Shown here: positions 19,824-29,615 of the stretch, in pieces
Position numbering within the stretch: position 1 is the stretch's first letter
Layout: the number at the start of each line of letters is the position of its first letter
Source: Limosilactobacillus reuteri
GTDB taxonomy: Bacteria; Bacillota; Bacilli; Lactobacillales; Lactobacillaceae
Direction of reading: 5' to 3'
Assembly: GCF_034259105.1 (NCBI RefSeq)
Contig: NZ_CP139478.1
Location: forward strand, 1,112,501-1,176,500
Length of the DNA: 64,000 nt
Notes under the pieces: generated by a model
Database searches by the model: none
The model's input: the letters and a program-made list of their open reading frames with translations, nothing else
What the model was told of the DNA's origin: nothing
Position numbers and translations under genes: made by a program

Positions 19824-20600
19824 TTAAAATAATCCAAACAATTTCTTACGTTGCTGAATCTTTTTAATCTGATGACGACTAATTTCATCCCCGTTAATGA
19901 TAGCTCGCGCGTTATCTTGGTATTCTTGAGCAACGTCAGCGCCAAATTCACGCGATAACTTTTCAAAGGCTTGTCGCATTTCATATTTTCGTCCCGGAAG
20001 GTCATGAGCATCAGAAGCAAAGATATATCCTTGACCAGTCGCAATCAGGTTTTTACTGAATTTTTCGACTTTTTTTCCAAATGTACCAACATAGGAACTA
20101 GCGGTGATTTGTGACAGGCATCCTTTTTTCAGCATTTGATAAAGCAAGTCCGGTTCAGCCATGATCTTAGTATTCCGTTCAGGGTGAACAATCACTGGCG
20201 TAATCCCCCGTTGTTGAAGGTTAAAAATCATCTGGTTAGTGTAATGAGGTACATCATTGTCTGGAAATTCCAGCATCATATACTTCCCACTCTCATCAGC
20301 GAATAAAATATCATCATTATCAAGGGCTTCAATTAGCTGACCATTAATTCGCACTTCTTGTCCAGGAAAGACAGTTAGTGGAATATTATTTTTCTCTAGT
20401 TCTTCTTGAAAGTCTTTTGTTCGCGCTAAAACGTCTTGTTTATGGTTTACATAGTGCCCGTTCATATGGTGAGGAGTCAAAAGTGCATGGGTAACCCCGT
20501 TTTCTGTTGCTTCTTTTGCAAGTCGCAATGAAATCTCCATACTTTTTGAACCATCATCAATCCCCGGCAGAAGGTGACAATGCAAATCAACCATTACCAT
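19824..20600 (-). CDS. CpsB/YwqE-type tyrosine-protein phosphatase (PHP domain)
   Basis: A polymerase-and-histidinol-phosphatase domain of about 258 residues: VDLHCHLLPGIDDGS, LLTPHHMNGHY, FPGQEVRIN, VIVHPERN, FASDAHDLPGR. These histidines and aspartates bind the catalytic metals. The family dephosphorylates the BY-kinase that controls capsule or exopolysaccharide export. ATG 20600 fits the AAGGG site; an earlier GTG is less likely. It lies ~7 kb from the decayed EPS cluster, so it may have lost its partner locally. Confidence 0.85.
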   Translation of the reverse strand: MVMVDLHCHLLPGIDDGSKSMEISLRLAKEATENGVTHALLTPHHMNGHYVNHKQDVLARTKDFQEELEKNNIPLTVFPGQEVRINGQLIEALDNDDILFADESGKYMMLEFPDNDVPHYTNQMIFNLQQRGITPVIVHPERNTKIMAEPDLLYQMLKKGCLSQITASSYVGTFGKKVEKFSKNLIATGQGYIFASDAHDLPGRKYEMRQAFEKLSREFGADVAQEYQDNARAIINGDEISRHQIKKIQQRKKLFGLF

Positions 20601-20696
20601 TCTTCTCATCCCTTTTTTCACATATTAATATTTTAAGTATAGCAAGTTATAGCGGGATTTTATAGGGACTTAGGACAAAGCTTCACAAAATCCATA

Positions 20697-23600
20697 TTAT
20701 TTGAGAATGTTGAGAAGGGTCTCCTTGTTGATGACGGCATTTGCTAGCTCGTTTCCTGAAAGAATAGAATTGGCAAGAGCTGCTTTCTTCTGTTGCATTT
20801 CAATGATCTTCTCTTCAATTGTGTTTTGTGCAATCATTTTGTAAATCGTTACGTTATTCTTTTGACCAATACGATGAGCACGGTCAGTCGCCTGATTTTC
20901 AGCCGCAATATTCCACCACGGGTCAAAATGAATGACAACATCAGCACTCGTAAGATTTAACCCCGTTCCTCCTGCTTTCAGAGAAATTAAAAAGACAGCT
21001 GGCTGATCATAGGAATTAAATTCATCAACAAATTGTAAACGATCTGCTTTCTTTGTCTTTCCTTCAATCACAAAGTACTTAATTCCTGCATTAGCAAGTT
21101 TTTCTTTTAAGATTGCTAATGCCGATGTGAACTGCGAGAAGAGTAAAATTTTATGATTATCTGCCATTTCATCTTTAATTAAATTCATAGTTGCCTTAAT
21201 TTTTCCCGAAGGACCACTGTACCCCCTATCTAACAATTGAGGACTGCAACATAGTTCACGAAGACGAGTAATTTCTGCCAAGACTGCTAATTTATTCTGC
21301 TGAAACTCTTCATCATTCTGTTTTTGAATCTGTCTTATCAATCTTTGAGCCCGTGCCTGATATAAACTTTCTTGTTTACCAACCATGGGCGTTAAAAATA
21401 CCTGTTCATTTTTCATCGGTAAATCATTAAGGACATCTTTCTTCACACGACGGAGCATGAATGGTTGTACCAAACGTTTTAAGTCGTCCTGAGCTTGCTC
21501 ATCCTGATTTTTAATAATCGGTCCTTCATACTGTTTGCGGAACTGCTGATAAGAACCGAGAAAGCCAGGCATCAAGTAGTCAAAAATACTCCAAAGTTCG
21601 CTTAACCGGTTCTCAATTGGGGTTCCGGTTAAAGCAAAACGCTGCTTAGCATTGATCGCTTTGACTGTTTTAGCGGCAGCAGTTTGGGGATTTTTAATGT
21701 ATTGGGCCTCATCAATAACTTCAATATTAAAGACATGCCCTTCATAAAAATCAATATCTCGTTTAGCGGCATCGTAGGAAGTAATAATGATATCCCTTTC
21801 TGTACTTTGCGCAAACTGTTTCCGTCGTTCAGCTTTACTACCATCAAGAACAGTTACTTTAAGGTCTGAGGCAAACTTGTTAATCTCATCTTGCCAATTA
21901 TAGATAACTGCCGCTGGGGCAACAATTAAATTCTGTCCGTTTCCCTGTTCACTTAATAGAACAGTAATAATCTGCAGGGTCTTGCCTAGTCCCATCTCAT
22001 CCGCCAGCAGTCCACCAAAATGATACTTCATTAAGGTTATTAGCCACTGGACACCATCATATTGGTAGGGACGCAATGTTGCATGAAGATTTGCCGGCAC
22101 CTTAAAATCTTTCTGCGGAGTTTTAACATCAGTAACTAGCTGGTGCAATTCTGAAGTAGTACGATAATTCAATGCTTCTTGGTGGGATAAAAGATCATCA
22201 AGATAAAGAGCACGATACACCGGCAATTTAAGTTCTTCCGCAGTAAAATCACGTGATGAGATTCCCATTTTGCGCAATGTCTCAACTAATTCAGTTAGCG
22301 AAGGTTCATCCATCTTCAAGGTTTTCTTGCCCAATTGATAGTACTGTTTATGCGGCCGGAAATCTCTTAGAATTTGCTTGATTTCTTTAGCGGTTAGTTG
22401 ATCATCACCAAAATCAAGCTTTAAAAGGCCAGAATCAACGGAGATACCGACACTTACCTTAGTAAACGGCTGTTTGTATAACCCATTAAATGCAGGAGTA
22501 GCCTTAGTAATTCCTATTTCTTGCAATTCATTGACGCCAGTTGCTAGCAAATTTGTTGCCTCATCAACTAACAGAACTGCTCTAGTCCCGGTTTGATTAA
22601 ACTTGGTGAAATATTTAGCTAGTACCTGTTCAACTCTTTGCATCAAAAATTGCGGAAGGTCATCAATTTTCTTAATTTTTTGTGTTTTTCCATCAATTTC
22701 AGTTGCCAAGTCACAATAAATTTGTTCGTCATGATAATCCAATAAGAAAACTACTGTTGGTAATGGAGGTAAAAACTTTGATAAATCGCGATCTTGGGGC
22801 ATCTCGACTGAAAACATCGACTGAATCTTGGGTAACACATAGCGGTAAAACTCAGCCATAGTATCAACACCAAAAACAAGATCACTGGTTACTGGAAAAA
22901 CAGGGTCTAACTTATCAGGGGCTATTCCTGTAAAAGCAGTCCAGGTATGGTCATCAAGGTGGTAATAGGCTGCCTGTCCACGAATAAGGTCAGCCGGAAG
23001 GTCAACACTAACATCAAGGTAACGACTTGGATCGTCATCAGCACCATTTGCTTTAATTGAAACTGCTGCTTTTAATGCACGTTCTTCCCGCTTAATAGGC
23101 ACTTTCCACCGATTATAAAGCGTATTACCGGTCTTTAATATTTGGTCAACTTCATCCATAATCACGCTAGCCAGGGGCAGCTCATTTTTTACGGATGCTT
23201 CATAATACCCATCGCGCGTTAAATCAGCGGTCGAGGATAGCTTGATGATCAAGTCTAACCATTGTTTACTATCTTTATCAAGGTTTTCGGGGATAATTTG
23301 CTGATCAAAGAACTTTCCTAAATGAAGCCGCTCACCACGGGCAATCCCATTTGTTAAGGTTGTCAAGTTTGGAAACTTATACATATGGTCTGGTACACCT
23401 GCCCGGAAGTAAAGGTATTGACCACCATCGTAGTATTCACCGATATTAGCAGTAATGATCGCCTGACTATCAGGATCGCGATCAAGAAAATTAGCTAGCA
23501 TTTGCCGGGCCGCTTCATTAGTATTCTCTTCAATATTATGTTGATCAAGGTACTTTAACAAGTAATAAAGGGCAACCATTTCAGCAATCTGTTGTCCTTC

Positions 23601-24182
23601 TCTTGTCTTTATAAAGTCTACCTGGACGTCCACAATCATTTCTCGATTAAAAGCAACTAGCACTGAAAAGTAATATTGTTTAAAACGCCCAGCCACTGAA
23701 TAATTCCACTTAGCTCCAGGAATTGTGAAATAAGCATCTGCAGCTTTAATTAGGATCTCAGAAATGATTTGAACATCGTCAAGATTAGTAAAGACATGTT
23801 CAATCAGCCGTAGCGGAAAGACTTCTTTACTTAGAAAACTTTGCGGATCAACTGGTAAACGGTTTGGCGGAAAAGCTGATTGAAAAACCTCCCCTAATGA
23901 TTTTTGCGGTTCAATATTTGCCGAATCATCATCAATCGCCTCTAAAGCCGCGGCCATATGTTTACAACGATGGTTATCCTGCGCATAGGGACAATCACAA
24001 TGAAGTTGAGAAAACTTTCCATTATGGTATCTACCAGTTACTTTATAAGCCCGATTTCCCTTAACGATTGCAGAAAAATTATCGTCTTCATCGATTATTA
24101 AGTTTTTAACTTTATCGCGATAGTAGTAATCCCTACCCCGTTCATAAATTCGTTGTGCAAATAGATTACGCCAGTTACTCAT
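20697..24182 (-). CDS. SNF2-family helicase with N-terminal SWIM zinc finger
   Basis: 1161 residues. The SWIM finger CDCPYAQDNHRCKHM lies near residues 60-75. A long middle region of unknown structure precedes the SNF2 ATPase core: ADEMGLGKTLQ near 727, IDEAQYIKNP near 823, ALTGTPIENRLSELWS, LLFSQFTSALAIL, and motif VI DRAHRIGQ near the end. Such RapA/SNF2 proteins move along DNA and are thought to remodel protein-DNA complexes. The bacterial SWIM-SNF2 role is not settled. It appears intact and is followed by the CpsB-type gene after ~75 bp. Confidence 0.9.
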   Translation of the reverse strand: MSNWRNLFAQRIYERGRDYYYRDKVKNLIIDEDDNFSAIVKGNRAYKVTGRYHNGKFSQLHCDCPYAQDNHRCKHMAAALEAIDDDSANIEPQKSLGEVFQSAFPPNRLPVDPQSFLSKEVFPLRLIEHVFTNLDDVQIISEILIKAADAYFTIPGAKWNYSVAGRFKQYYFSVLVAFNREMIVDVQVDFIKTREGQQIAEMVALYYLLKYLDQHNIEENTNEAARQMLANFLDRDPDSQAIITANIGEYYDGGQYLYFRAGVPDHMYKFPNLTTLTNGIARGERLHLGKFFDQQIIPENLDKDSKQWLDLIIKLSSTADLTRDGYYEASVKNELPLASVIMDEVDQILKTGNTLYNRWKVPIKREERALKAAVSIKANGADDDPSRYLDVSVDLPADLIRGQAAYYHLDDHTWTAFTGIAPDKLDPVFPVTSDLVFGVDTMAEFYRYVLPKIQSMFSVEMPQDRDLSKFLPPLPTVVFLLDYHDEQIYCDLATEIDGKTQKIKKIDDLPQFLMQRVEQVLAKYFTKFNQTGTRAVLLVDEATNLLATGVNELQEIGITKATPAFNGLYKQPFTKVSVGISVDSGLLKLDFGDDQLTAKEIKQILRDFRPHKQYYQLGKKTLKMDEPSLTELVETLRKMGISSRDFTAEELKLPVYRALYLDDLLSHQEALNYRTTSELHQLVTDVKTPQKDFKVPANLHATLRPYQYDGVQWLITLMKYHFGGLLADEMGLGKTLQIITVLLSEQGNGQNLIVAPAAVIYNWQDEINKFASDLKVTVLDGSKAERRKQFAQSTERDIIITSYDAAKRDIDFYEGHVFNIEVIDEAQYIKNPQTAAAKTVKAINAKQRFALTGTPIENRLSELWSIFDYLMPGFLGSYQQFRKQYEGPIIKNQDEQAQDDLKRLVQPFMLRRVKKDVLNDLPMKNEQVFLTPMVGKQESLYQARAQRLIRQIQKQNDEEFQQNKLAVLAEITRLRELCCSPQLLDRGYSGPSGKIKATMNLIKDEMADNHKILLFSQFTSALAILKEKLANAGIKYFVIEGKTKKADRLQFVDEFNSYDQPAVFLISLKAGGTGLNLTSADVVIHFDPWWNIAAENQATDRAHRIGQKNNVTIYKMIAQNTIEEKIIEMQQKKAALANSILSGNELANAVINKETLLNILK

Positions 24183-24246
24183 GTGTCGATCCTTTCAAAT
24201 ATTGTATTTTCATTGATTATATAGACTAGCATGACGAAAAACAAAT

Positions 24247-25834
24247 TTATTCGTACCGTTTAAGTGTTGCACCAATTCCTACTAGCCCAATAACAGCGCC
24301 GAGGGCAATAATCGGAAGTGAAGATTCATCCCCGGTTCGTGGCAAAACATTATTCGTTGTCTTGGCCTTATAAGACTTAGCTAATGAAGGCCGAGCACTG
24401 TTATTCCGAGCTGCTTGACCTTTTATTACTACGTTTGGTTGGACGGTATTTTGCTTGGTTTGCGGAGTCACCAATATTTCTGGCACTAGATTATCATTAT
24501 TAACTTCCACTACCTGGGCAGAAAGATCATTCGCACGCATATTATTTTCTTGGGCAGGATCAACCGTTTCTTGTACAGGCGAAATCTCTTTATTAGCGTC
24601 TGCCTGTTTTTCTGTTGCGATGACAGTAACCTGCTCGTTAGTTAAAATCACCGATCCATCAGGAAAAACAATTAAGACATCTTCAGTATGCTTTCCGGGA
24701 CGTTGAAGGTCGGCTGCAACTTTAGCATCATCTTTCCACACTACCTTTGTTCCCTGAGGCAGCTTATTTTCTTGCTCATCGCCGGGTAAAGTAATAACAG
24801 CTTTATTCTGATGATCATCATTTTCAACCGCAATCGCCGTCGTAACTTTAGGAGCAGGAGTTACTCCTGGCTCAACTGTTAGTGGTTCAAGGTTGATTAG
24901 CGAGCTATACTTTAAGGCATCAGTTTGTATAGAAAGTTTTTCTTTTGCTGACGCTAACTTTTCTTGTGAATTTGTCTTATTGAGTAAGGCTTGCAATAGC
25001 TTGGTTTGCGCATTGATTGCTTGGGATTGCATCATATTGCGCTTATCTTTGGCCTGAGTAAGTAGTTCTTCTTGAAGCGCAAGATTTTGTTTAGCTTGTG
25101 ACATGGCACTTTCGGCATCTTTAATTTGTTGAGTAGCAGTAATAAGCGGTTGGGAAATCTGCTCTAACTTTTGAAGCAATTTTTGGGCAGCAATAGATGT
25201 TTTTTCTGCCTTTTCTACAGCCGACTGCATTTTATTATGTAATTCGACTAATCTTTGTTGAACCTTGTTTAGGGCTTCCTCGTGATTTTCAATTAATTTA
25301 TTTGTATGATCAATTTTGTCAACATCATCCCATTCATTATAATTAGCGGAACTATAAGAATACGATAATCCATATGAATCGGTACTTATCCAGCCGATAT
25401 CATCTTTAGGCTTATAATATTTTCCCTCTCTTTGCGCTGCTGCAACCTTATACAATTCCTCTAGTTCTTCTTTTATTGTTACTTTTGCTTGTTCAAGATT
25501 CTTGATATTATCTTCGAATGGTCTACCCATTTTCAGATAATTAATGGTTTTCTCGTTTTCTGCAATAATCTTTTTCAAGAAATCAATGTTTCCTTGATAG
25601 TTATTCGCAAGAAAATTTTCATACGCTTGATTCTTAGAAATTAGATTTTCTTGGTTGTCATAAGCAATATAATCAAGCATTGATCTTTCGTAAACATTCA
25701 ATCCCCCACCAGAAGATGCCGTGTATGAAATATTAACTGGTTGCTTCAATAGTTCATAATATTCGTCATGAGCGTTAGTTAAAACTTGTTGAGCATTTTC
25801 TTTTGTTTGCTCAAGGGATGATAATTGCTCTTTC
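24247..25834 (-). pseudogene. LPXTG surface protein with coiled coil, 5' end removed at an IS30 copy
   Basis: The frame is open from the IS edge at 25834; the first alternative start is TTG 25749. The N-terminal part is alpha-helical and coiled-coil (EQTKENAQQVLTNAHDEYYE, AQKLLQKLEQ), followed by a proline-rich region with GTKVVWKDDAKV and VLIVFPDGS, a Rib-like repeat pattern. The sortase signal LPRTGDESS, a membrane span and KRYE close it. The signal peptide is missing and is not on the other side of the IS, so sequence was deleted along with it. It should not be surface-displayed. Confidence 0.8.
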
Positions 25835-27113
25835 CCTAAATTTCAAGAATAAGTTAGCCACTGGACTCAAATAAATAATACTGACCAATTGATTATTGGT
25901 TGATGGAGCTGTGATATCTCTTGGTAGAAGGCCTTACGATAGATATCCATTGACGAATGTCCATTAAACATAGCTCGTGGATAGTGATTCATCCAATCAT
26001 TAGTCGCTATGATCTGAGCACTACTATAGTTATTTATAGCTTCACCTTTGGTAATCTCCTTGCGGAGAAACCGGTTATTGATCTCATTGGATCCACGTTC
26101 CCAAGGGGAATACGGATCAGCATAGAAAACATGATCGTGAACTTGTGTTAACTCACTAAATTCTGAACCGTTGTCAGAGGTTATTGTCTTAAAGATGTGA
26201 TAGTAAGCATCTGTGCCCATTTTCTGGCGTAAATTTATAAAGAACTGATTTACTGCATGCGCAGTTTTACCAGCAATTTTACTCGTGATATTAACTCGTG
26301 AAAGGCGATCAGTCATTACTAGTACAACACTGTCATTACCGTTTTTCTGTCCCTGAACTGTATCTAGTTCCCAATGGCCAATTTCGGACCGTTGGTCCGC
26401 AGTTTGAGGTCGTTGAGCAATATTAGGCCCTAAGCACCTTTTAGCTTGCGGATGAGTTCGATGATGCTTACGTTTAGGTTTTTCAAAGAGGTCTAAATTG
26501 GACGTACGAAGCACACCCTCATTAATCCATTGATATAAAGTTACAACCGACTTTGGGATCAGGGTGCCATCATTCATTAAATCTCGAGCCTTATAAATAA
26601 CCGCTTGTGGGGAGTAATGGTGGTCGTCAAACTCACCAAGCATTAGCTGATCAGCTAATCGTAAAAATTGCTTTGAAGAATAATATAAGCGACGACGACC
26701 AGAATGGCGGTGATGTTCAAGATATGTGGCCTGACCAGCTTCATAACTATAGATGTAGTAAGAATATTCGTAAATCTTACCATTAGATTTTTGACGACGA
26801 AGTTGGCGGACCGTACCACGGTTGAGCTCGTTATTAATTGTTTGATGATTAACTCCTAATTGGCGACCAATTGCGCGATTGGAAAGTCCTTGCGACTTTA
26901 AAGTCGCAATCATCACACGTTCTTCTTTAGTAAGATGAGCATTCTTTTTATGAGTAGTCAATAAACTAGTAGACATGGTATCATTTAAGTGCGTCATTTG
27001 ACGGACATCCTTTCATATAGGTTTGGTTCACTTAATATGATACCTGATGTCACGCCGAATGGCGTTTTTTATTTACCACCAACTGGGTGGCTAACTTCAT
27101 TCTATAATCCACC
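25835..27113 (-). mobile_element. IS30-family element, copy A (1279 bp)
   Basis: Ends CCTAAATTTCAAGAATAAG and (reverse) GGTGGATTATAGAATGAAG, with the shared inner block GTTAGCCAC. The length is identical to copies B-D. The flanking 13-mers (left TAATTGCTCTTTC, right TAAGTTATTGGGA) do not match, so the present junctions are not a simple insertion. It has truncated genes on both sides. Confidence 0.92.
25867..26997 (-). CDS. IS30-family transposase, copy A
   Basis: 376 residues, with N-terminal HTH (LTKEERVMIATLKSQGLSNR, then LGVNHQTINNELNRG) and DDE core (HWELDTVQGQKNGND, ITSDNGSEFSEL, SPWERGSNEINNRFLRKE). It differs from copies B-D at one residue (DAYYHIF rather than DAYYRIF). Confidence 0.95.
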   Translation of the reverse strand: MTHLNDTMSTSLLTTHKKNAHLTKEERVMIATLKSQGLSNRAIGRQLGVNHQTINNELNRGTVRQLRRQKSNGKIYEYSYYIYSYEAGQATYLEHHRHSGRRRLYYSSKQFLRLADQLMLGEFDDHHYSPQAVIYKARDLMNDGTLIPKSVVTLYQWINEGVLRTSNLDLFEKPKRKHHRTHPQAKRCLGPNIAQRPQTADQRSEIGHWELDTVQGQKNGNDSVVLVMTDRLSRVNITSKIAGKTAHAVNQFFINLRQKMGTDAYYHIFKTITSDNGSEFSELTQVHDHVFYADPYSPWERGSNEINNRFLRKEITKGEAINNYSSAQIIATNDWMNHYPRAMFNGHSSMDIYRKAFYQEISQLHQPIINWSVLFI

Positions 27114-27590
27114 TAAGTTATTGGGATAAATAAAAAAATAAAGTTGAATAATCGTAGAGATAAACCAGAATTGTATGCCAAAACTATTTTCGTACTGAGA
27201 AAAAAACATTTTAAATAAGAAGAGGTGACTAAAAACAGCCAAAATTCTATCTTTTCCCGTATACATCCATGGAAGACACGCTGAAATTAACACTATAATT
27301 GCATAAGGAATATAGATTTTAAGAAACCTTTTTTTAATAAATCCGATAAATGTTAGTGGTTTATTTAAATGACTCATATATAAACCAATACCAGAACATA
27401 AGAAAAAGATATGTACTCCTGTTCCACCGATACTAGCTAATGATGAAATTATATGAGGCATCTTAGGTGTCATTTGAACCAAATGCATTAAAACAATCGT
27501 AAATATTGAAAATCCCTTCAATAAATTTATGATTGGTACATATCTAGTTCCAGCTTTTTTCTGAATAGTTATACCGTGTGGATTTTTCAA
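27114..27590 (-). pseudogene. Acyltransferase 3 family protein, 3' end lost at IS30 copy A
   Basis: The start is TTG 27590 with an AAAGGAG site. The N-terminal ~155 residues carry the acyltransferase-3 pattern (PIINLLKGFSIFTIVLMHLV, SIGGTGVHIFFLCSGIGLY, KRFLKIYIPY) and several membrane segments. The frame enters the IS and stops at once (NNLGGL). Such enzymes acetylate or otherwise decorate surface polysaccharides. A full protein would be ~330 residues, so this one is broken. Confidence 0.8.
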
Positions 27591-27658
27591 AAGAATTCTC
27601 CTTTCGTTAAAAAATTAATTTTTTTATTAATTTAACTTCAGTAATTCAACATAAAAAT

Positions 27659-28040
27659 TTAAATTGACATTTCAGGATAATTAAAAACTCCTATATTTCC
27701 TAATACTATATCATTATCATTTAAATTAAACTGATTTCTAATTTTATTTCGTTTACGAATATCCGGTTTATAAAGTCTTAAGTCCACACCATTCTGAATT
27801 ATAATAAATTTTTTATCTTTAAATAACCATTTTCCAGCTTCATCACTACAAGCCATTCTCTCAGTAAGCCCAAAATTAAAAATAGGGTATAGTATTTTAT
27901 TTATAATGGGGTGTTCTGTTGTCGTATTATGACTGTGTACAATTCTATTTTTACAACCTGCGATTTTCCCAGCAATCAATTCTAAAGCCATTGTGCTACT
28001 ATTTCCATTTACATGAAGTACATCATAATGATGATTTTTT
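27659..28040 (-). pseudogene. Glycosyltransferase, middle part, interrupted by IS30 copy B and 3'-truncated
   Basis: The frame from the IS edge gives NHHYDVLHVNGNSSTMALEL, NRIVHSHNTTTEHP, ERMACSDEAGKWLF and IIIQNGVDLRLYKP, a GT4-type (GT-B fold) glycosyltransferase with the typical inner start of the C-terminal domain (LGNIGVFNYPE). It stops early at EMSI, well before the EX7E motif. The 5' part is at 29320-29583. Both an insertion and a 3' loss have hit this gene. Confidence 0.8.
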
Positions 28041-28109
28041 GGTGGATTATAGAATGAAGTTAGCCACCCAGTTGGTGGTAAATAAAAAACGCCATTCGGC
28101 GTGACATCA

Positions 28110-28177
28110 GGTATCATATTAAGTGAACCAAACCTATATGAAAGGATGTCCGTCAAATGACGCACTTAAATGATACC
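28110..28177 (+). promoter_or_regulatory. Hairpin enclosing the transposase ribosome site and start (IS30 copies A-D)
   Basis: GGTATCATATTAAGTG (28110-28125) pairs with CACTTAAATGATACC (28163-28177) with one bulge. The AAAGGATG site and first ATG lie in the loop or arm. In read-through transcripts this would hide the start. The same structure occurs in all four copies. Confidence 0.6.
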
Positions 28178-29287
28178 ATGTCTACTAGTTTATTGACTAC
28201 TCATAAAAAGAATGCTCATCTTACTAAAGAAGAACGTGTGATGATTGCGACTTTAAAGTCGCAAGGACTTTCCAATCGCGCAATTGGTCGCCAATTAGGA
28301 GTTAATCATCAAACAATTAATAACGAGCTCAACCGTGGTACGGTCCGCCAACTTCGTCGTCAAAAATCTAATGGTAAGATTTACGAATATTCTTACTACA
28401 TCTATAGTTATGAAGCTGGTCAGGCCACATATCTTGAACATCACCGCCATTCTGGTCGTCGTCGCTTATATTATTCTTCAAAGCAATTTTTACGATTAGC
28501 TGATCAGCTAATGCTTGGTGAGTTTGACGACCACCATTACTCCCCACAAGCGGTTATTTATAAGGCTCGAGATTTAATGAATGATGGCACCCTGATCCCA
28601 AAGTCGGTTGTAACTTTATATCAATGGATTAATGAGGGTGTGCTTCGTACGTCCAATTTAGACCTCTTTGAAAAACCTAAACGTAAGCATCATCGAACTC
28701 ATCCGCAAGCTAAAAGGTGCTTAGGGCCTAATATTGCTCAACGACCTCAAACTGCGGACCAACGGTCCGAAATTGGCCATTGGGAACTAGATACAGTTCA
28801 GGGACAGAAAAACGGTAATGACAGTGTTGTACTAGTAATGACTGATCGCCTTTCACGAGTTAATATCACGAGTAAAATTGCTGGTAAAACTGCGCATGCA
28901 GTAAATCAGTTCTTTATAAATTTACGCCAGAAAATGGGCACAGATGCTTACTATCGCATCTTTAAGACAATAACCTCTGACAACGGTTCAGAATTTAGTG
29001 AGTTAACACAAGTTCACGATCATGTTTTCTATGCTGATCCGTATTCCCCTTGGGAACGTGGATCCAATGAGATCAATAACCGGTTTCTCCGCAAGGAGAT
29101 TACCAAAGGTGAAGCTATAAATAACTATAGTAGTGCTCAGATCATAGCGACTAATGATTGGATGAATCACTATCCACGAGCTATGTTTAATGGACATTCG
29201 TCAATGGATATCTATCGTAAGGCCTTCTACCAAGAGATATCACAGCTCCATCAACCAATAATCAATTGGTCAGTATTATTTATTTGA
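28157..29287 (+). CDS. IS30-family transposase, copy B
   Basis: 376 residues, identical in sequence to copies C and D (see copy A for domains). The first ATG (28157) lies in the 3' arm of an inverted repeat (28110-28125 with 28163-28177), and a second ATG (MSTSLL) follows at 28178. Confidence 0.95.
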   Translation: MTHLNDTMSTSLLTTHKKNAHLTKEERVMIATLKSQGLSNRAIGRQLGVNHQTINNELNRGTVRQLRRQKSNGKIYEYSYYIYSYEAGQATYLEHHRHSGRRRLYYSSKQFLRLADQLMLGEFDDHHYSPQAVIYKARDLMNDGTLIPKSVVTLYQWINEGVLRTSNLDLFEKPKRKHHRTHPQAKRCLGPNIAQRPQTADQRSEIGHWELDTVQGQKNGNDSVVLVMTDRLSRVNITSKIAGKTAHAVNQFFINLRQKMGTDAYYRIFKTITSDNGSEFSELTQVHDHVFYADPYSPWERGSNEINNRFLRKEITKGEAINNYSSAQIIATNDWMNHYPRAMFNGHSSMDIYRKAFYQEISQLHQPIINWSVLFI

Positions 29288-29319
29288 GTCCAGTGGCTAA
29301 CTTATTCTTGAAATTTAGG

Positions 29320-29583
29320 ATGATGATTTTTTATAATACTAATTAAATTAAAAAAATATTTCAGTGGATGCTTCTTTCTATTAGGAAATTCATAAAGCAA
29401 TATATTATGCTTACTTAAATTTCTCTTAATAATGTATTGAACCTTATTAGGTGCCACAATTGAAACTTCGTTTTTTTTTGCTAGAGACATTGCATGACTT
29501 ATAATAAATGTTGAAATTCCGTTTTTATCTAAATCGACTGTACTAACGAAGAGTATATTCAAATTTTTGAACCTCCCTAACAA
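29320..29583 (-). pseudogene. Glycosyltransferase, 5' part
   Basis: The N-terminal ~85 residues have LNILFVSTVDLDKNGISTFI, the glycine-containing first strand-loop of a GT-B acceptor domain, and end at SIIKNHH where IS copy B begins. It continues in frame as NHHYDVLHVNG at 28040. It belongs to the EPS cluster, directly downstream of glf. Confidence 0.8.
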
Positions 29584-29615
29584 TAATTCTCAATAGAATC
29601 ATCATTCATGACTCT

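Larger units (their letters stand above)
28041..29319 (+). mobile_element. IS30-family element, copy B (1279 bp) with 13-bp target duplication
   Basis: Flanked by identical 13-mers ATGATGATTTTTT at 28028-28040 and 29320-29332. It is inserted in a minus-strand glycosyltransferase gene (the duplicated bases encode KNHH on each side) and lies in the opposite orientation to copies A, C and D. Confidence 0.95.
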
